Translations under genes and position numbers: made by a program
The notes under the pieces: generated by a model
What the model was told of the DNA's origin: nothing
Seen by the model: the letters and a program-made list of their open reading frames with translations, nothing else
Database searches by the model: none
Origin: Alphaproteobacteria bacterium
Lineage (GTDB): Bacteria; Pseudomonadota; Alphaproteobacteria; Geminicoccales; Geminicoccaceae
Assembly (NCBI GenBank): GCA_026984595.1
Contig: JALSRW010000554.1
Location: forward strand, 1-7,838
DNA length: 7,838 nt
Direction: 5' to 3'
Shown here: in pieces, positions 5,378 through 7,838 of the stretch
How the letters are laid out: each line of letters starts with the position of its first letter
Numbering within the stretch: position 1 is the stretch's first letter

Positions 5378-6403
5378 TCATCCCGCGTCCGTGGTATGGA
5401 GGAGCCGCCCCTGCCCGTCGAAGAACAGGAGACGGTGGCGTGCGAGGTCGAAGGTCACCTCTTGGCCGCTCTGCAGGCCGTTGCGCCCGGAGCTCAGCGC
5501 ATGCAGCCGTGTCTCACGGAACTCGAGCAGCACCACCGTATCCGCGCCGAGCGGCTCGACATGGCGCACCCGTGCCTCGAATCCGCCCCGCCCGAGGGCG
5601 ATATCCTCGGGCCGGATCCCGATCCGCGCCACCCCCGGCTTCGGCACCAGCTCCGGCGCCCGCTCCGCCGCCAGCAGATTGATCGCCGGCGAACCCAGCC
5701 TTCGCGCCACCCGCACCTCCGCCGGGCGGTCGTAGATCTCGCGGGGCGGTGCGAGCTGCAGCAGTTCGCCCGCCTCCAGCACACCGATGCGGTCGGCCAT
5801 GGTCGTGGCCTCGATCTGGTCGTGGGTGACATAGAGGATGGTGGCGCCGAGCTCGCGCTGGATACGCTTGAGCTCGATGCGCAGATTCTCGCGCAGCTTG
5901 GCGTCCAGCGAGGAGAGCGGCTCGTCCATCAGGAACAGCCGCGGCTCGCGCACGAGTGCCCGGCCGATGGCCACCCGCTGCATCTCGCCGCCGGAGAGCT
6001 GCGTCGCCCGGTTGGCGAGCTTGCCGGCAATGCCCAGCATTTCGGCCACCTCCTCGACCCGTTTGCGGATCTCGCGCTCGCCGAGGCGTCGGACCGGGGC
6101 ACGCAGGGGAAAAGCCAGATTGTCGCGGACGTCGAGATGGGGATAGAGCGAAAAGGTCTGGAACACGAAGGCGACGTCCCGCGCCGCCGGGGGCAGCTCG
6201 GTGACATCCTCGCCGGCGATGTGGACGCGGCCCGTATCGGGCTTCTCCAGCCCGGCGGCGAGCCTGAGCGTGGTGGTCTTCCCCGCCCCGGTCGGTCCCA
6301 GCAGCACCAGGAACTCGCCATCGGCGAGAGTGAGGTCGAGCTCGCGCACGGCGCGGATCGCCCCGAAGCTCTTGGAGACGTTCTCCAGTCGCAAATCAGC
6401 CAC
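5378..6403 (-). CDS. Carbohydrate ABC importer ATPase 2 (MalK/UgpC family)
   Basis: This 341-residue ATPase powers a CUT1-type importer from the cytoplasmic face. Motifs in order: Walker A GPTGAGKTT (36-44), Q-loop Gln82 in FVFQTFSLYPHL, signature LSGGEMQR (136-143), Walker B LFLMDEP (156-162, catalytic Glu161), D-loop SSLDAKLRE and switch His194 in YVTHDQIEA. A TOBE-type regulatory domain follows (about 235-341, with IGIRPEDI). I chose GTG at 6403 because GGGAGG lies six bases upstream and the product begins right at the family's usual N-terminus (ADLRLENVSKSF). An upstream ATG at 6478 would add 25 Arg-rich residues of no family character. It overlaps ATPase 1 by 8 bp. Paired, non-identical ATPases occur in the rhizobial glycerol importer (GlpS/GlpT), so glycerol is a plausible solute. 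MalK relatives carry many sugars and polyols, and I leave the substrate open. Confidence 0.93.
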   Translation of the reverse strand: MADLRLENVSKSFGAIRAVRELDLTLADGEFLVLLGPTGAGKTTTLRLAAGLEKPDTGRVHIAGEDVTELPPAARDVAFVFQTFSLYPHLDVRDNLAFPLRAPVRRLGEREIRKRVEEVAEMLGIAGKLANRATQLSGGEMQRVAIGRALVREPRLFLMDEPLSSLDAKLRENLRIELKRIQRELGATILYVTHDQIEATTMADRIGVLEAGELLQLAPPREIYDRPAEVRVARRLGSPAINLLAAERAPELVPKPGVARIGIRPEDIALGRGGFEARVRHVEPLGADTVVLLEFRETRLHALSSGRNGLQSGQEVTFDLARHRLLFFDGQGRLLHTTDAG

Positions 6404-7484
6404 GCGCCGCCTCCCGGCTGCGGAGCGTCTCCAACGAGCGCCCGGCGCCATCGAACCAGAGCACGGAAGCCGGGTCAAAGGACACCCCGAGACGATCGCC
6501 GAAGGAAAGGCGCAGGGTGTTGGGAGCGCGCAGCTTGAGGGCGCCGAAGGGTCCCGCGACGGTCACCACCTGGCGCGCTCCCAGATATTCGACAGCGACC
6601 ACTTCGCCCCGCAACGGCGCACCCTCGTCGATCCGTATATGCTCCGGCCGGATCCCGAGCGTCGCCTCCCCGGCGGCGGCCGGCACCGGCAGATCCTCGA
6701 GGCGCACCCCCGCCAGGACCGGGACCGGCGCGCCCTGCCCGCTATCGATGACACAGGAGAGCAGGTTCATCGCCGGGCTGCCGATGAAGCGAGCAACGAA
6801 GGTCGAACGCGGATGATGGTAGAGCTCCTGCGGTGAGCCGAGCTGCTCGATGCGGCCACGGTGCATCACCGCGATCAGATCCGCCATGCGCATGGCCTCG
6901 ATCTGATCGTGGGTGACATAGACGGTGGTGGCGCCGATGCGGTCGTGCAGGCCCCGGAGCTCCTCGCACATCAGTTCGCGGAACTCGGCATCGAGCGTGC
7001 CCAGCGGCTCGTCCATGAGAAAGGCCCGCGGCCGCCGGACCACCGCCCGGGCCAGTGCCACCCGCTGGCGATCGCCGCCGGAGAGCCGGCTGATCCGGGC
7101 ATCGAGCAGATGCCCGATCCGGAGCATGCGCGCCACCTCCTCCACCCGACGGGCGACCTCGGCCCGTGGCACGCCGCGCGAGCGCAGCGGATATGCGATG
7201 TTGCGGCGCACGTTCATGTGCCGGTAGAGGGCGAAAAGCTGGAAGACGAAGGCGATGTCCCGCCTGCCGGCGCGCAGGGAGGTCACGTCCTCACCGTCGA
7301 GCAGGACGCGCCCCTCGGAGGGCATCTCCAGCCCGGCGATGAGGCGCAGTGTCGTCGTCTTGCCGCATCCCGAAGGACCCAGCAGTACGAAGAAGCAGCC
7401 GTCGGGGACGGTGAGATCGAGCGCGTCCACCGCGAGAAACGCGGCAAAGCGCTTGGAAATCCCCTCGAGGCGAATTTCGGTCAT
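6396..7484 (-). CDS. Carbohydrate ABC importer ATPase 1 (MalK/UgpC family)
   Basis: This 362-residue protein has the full MalK-type layout: Walker A GPSGCGKTT (36-44), Q-loop Gln82 in FVFQLFALYRHM, signature LSGGDRQR (134-141), Walker B FLMDEP (155-160, Glu159), D-loop GTLDAEFRE and switch His192 in YVTHDQIEA. A TOBE domain starts near residue 240, with LGIRPEHIRIDEG. It probably forms a heterodimer with ATPase 2, the two being clear paralogues with all catalytic residues intact in both. The signature has Asp where most relatives have Gln (LSGGQRQ), a tolerated change. ATG at 7484 overlaps the stop of the small membrane-protein gene in ATGA, and GAGG (7492-7495) lies seven bases upstream. The 3' end overlaps ATPase 2 by 8 bp. 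The substrate is not identifiable from the ATPase; glycerol or another polyol or sugar is inferred from the downstream dha genes. Confidence 0.93.
   Translation of the reverse strand: MTEIRLEGISKRFAAFLAVDALDLTVPDGCFFVLLGPSGCGKTTTLRLIAGLEMPSEGRVLLDGEDVTSLRAGRRDIAFVFQLFALYRHMNVRRNIAYPLRSRGVPRAEVARRVEEVARMLRIGHLLDARISRLSGGDRQRVALARAVVRRPRAFLMDEPLGTLDAEFRELMCEELRGLHDRIGATTVYVTHDQIEAMRMADLIAVMHRGRIEQLGSPQELYHHPRSTFVARFIGSPAMNLLSCVIDSGQGAPVPVLAGVRLEDLPVPAAAGEATLGIRPEHIRIDEGAPLRGEVVAVEYLGARQVVTVAGPFGALKLRAPNTLRLSFGDRLGVSFDPASVLWFDGAGRSLETLRSREAARG
6410..6415 (-). promoter_or_regulatory. Shine-Dalgarno fixing the GTG start of ATPase 2
   Basis: GGGAGG on the minus strand is followed by a six-base spacer and GTG at 6401-6403. 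This is the ideal spacing and selects the GTG over the ATG 75 bases upstream. The site lies within the coding sequence of ATPase 1. Confidence 0.7.
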
Positions 7485-7693
7485 GTCCCTTCCTCGCCGC
7501 GCGGCAGATGGCTGGCCACCACGAAGCCGAGGGTGCCGGTGAGAATGACGAGAAAGCTCCAGCGGTAGATCTCGATGGCATAGGGTTGCATGAGCATGAA
7601 GACGCCGATGCCGATCACCACCGAGGCGAGGTTCTCCATCGGATCGCGCCGCAGCCAGCGGCGCCGGCGATCGCTGCGGCGTGGTCCGCTCAT
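7481..7693 (-). CDS. Small two-TM membrane protein of the ABC operon
   Basis: This is a 70-residue protein of unknown function. The first 18 residues are rich in Arg (RRSDRRRRWLRR), then come two hydrophobic stretches, about 22-38 (LASVVIGIGVFMLMQPY) and 43-62 (YRWSFLVILTGTLGFVVASH), joined by a very short turn. That gives a hairpin with the basic N-terminus inside by the positive-inside rule. It overlaps the permease stop at its start (ATGA, 7690-7693) and the ATPase 1 start at its end (ATGA, 7481-7484), strong evidence that it is translated and belongs to the transporter. An internal ATG at 7639 would give a 52-residue form without the Arg-rich tail, but no good Shine-Dalgarno precedes it. 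Small membrane proteins are known in glycerol and polyol ABC operons (for example GlpU in rhizobia), but I cannot say it is the same family. It could be an importer accessory subunit. Confidence 0.8.
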   Translation of the reverse strand: MSGPRRSDRRRRWLRRDPMENLASVVIGIGVFMLMQPYAIEIYRWSFLVILTGTLGFVVASHLPRGEEGT

Positions 7694-7838
7694 CGCCGCA
7701 GCGCTCCGAAGGTGATGCCGCGCAGCAGATGCTTGCGCAGAAGGATGGTGAAGATCATCACCGGCAGCAGAAAGAGGGTGGTGCCGGCGGCCACCGCCGG
7801 CCAGTCCAGCCCGCCCTCACCGATGATCTCCGGGATGA
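7690..7838 (-). CDS. Carbohydrate ABC importer permease (MalG type), C-terminal fragment
   Basis: Only the last 48 or so codons are present; the gene continues beyond the right edge. The stop TGA is at 7690-7692. The fragment reads IPEIIGEGGLDWPAVAAGTT, then a hydrophobic segment LFLLPVMIFTILL, then RKHLLRGITFGALRR. The (L/F)DWP..AAGT block, the last membrane helix and the basic tail with HLLRGITFGA are characteristic of MalG-type CUT1 permeases. This subunit would form half of the channel through the inner membrane, paired with a MalF-type permease presumably encoded further upstream. It overlaps the small membrane-protein gene by 4 bp. The family is clear from the C-terminus; the transported solute is not. 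Confidence 0.9.
   Translation of the reverse strand, partial: IPEIIGEGGLDWPAVAAGTTLFLLPVMIFTILLRKHLLRGITFGALRR

Noticed and set aside
6404..6478. N-terminal extension of ATPase 2 to ATG at 6478
   Set aside because: It would add 25 Arg-rich residues deep inside ATPase 1. The GTG at 6403 has an ideal Shine-Dalgarno and gives the normal family N-terminus.
4796..6538. Long open frame on the + strand opposite dhaL and ATPase 2
   Set aside because: Same reasoning: Arg/Gln/His-rich composition without motifs, while the minus strand encodes well-recognised DhaL and ABC ATPase proteins.

Overview
The window is high-GC bacterial DNA, packed almost entirely with genes. The gene families (a PTS-type dihydroxyacetone kinase with its own EI and HPr, and a two-ATPase CUT1-type ABC importer with a MalG-type permease) suggest a proteobacterium. 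Alphaproteobacteria (Rhizobiales or Rhodospirillales type) is my best guess, but this is inference from gene content and I cannot name a genus.

Layout. Positions 1-197 (+) hold the 3' end of a maleate isomerase / EutA-like Asp/Glu-racemase-superfamily enzyme. Positions 198-470 are a non-coding leader with several dyads and a pyrimidine-rich tract. Positions 471-995 (+) encode a small dual-specificity-type protein tyrosine phosphatase. Its codon use looks less GC-biased than that of its neighbours. Positions 996-1061 separate it from a convergent operon and contain a perfect 8-bp hairpin. Positions 1062-7838 (-) are one tightly packed operon that runs off the right edge.

The operon, in transcription order (right to left): MalG-type ABC permease (3' end only), a 70-residue two-TM protein, ABC ATPase 1, ABC ATPase 2, dhaL, dhaM (EIIA only), HPr, full-length EI, an uncharacterised 152-residue HTH-like protein, dhaK. 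All nine junctions are overlaps or gaps of at most 3 bp: five 4-bp ATGA/GTGA overlaps, two 8-bp overlaps, and gaps of 3 and 1 bp. There is no room for an internal promoter between genes.

How it would work. The ABC importer brings in a small carbohydrate or polyol. Glycerol, dihydroxyacetone or a polyol/sugar yielding DHA is plausible, but the substrate is not determined by the sequence. DhaK covalently binds DHA through His216. DhaL carries ADP as a fixed cofactor, and DhaM rephosphorylates it. Phosphate reaches DhaM by PEP -> EI -> HPr -> EIIA, and every step is encoded here. The order EIIA-HPr-EI copies the domain order of the fused E. coli DhaM, but as three separate genes and with a complete EI. 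The solute-binding protein, the other permease, the operon promoter and any DHA-forming dehydrogenase are not in the window.

The least explained parts are the 152-residue protein between EI and dhaK, the two-TM microprotein, and the phosphatase with its unusual leader. I saw no tRNA, rRNA, CRISPR array or insertion sequence.
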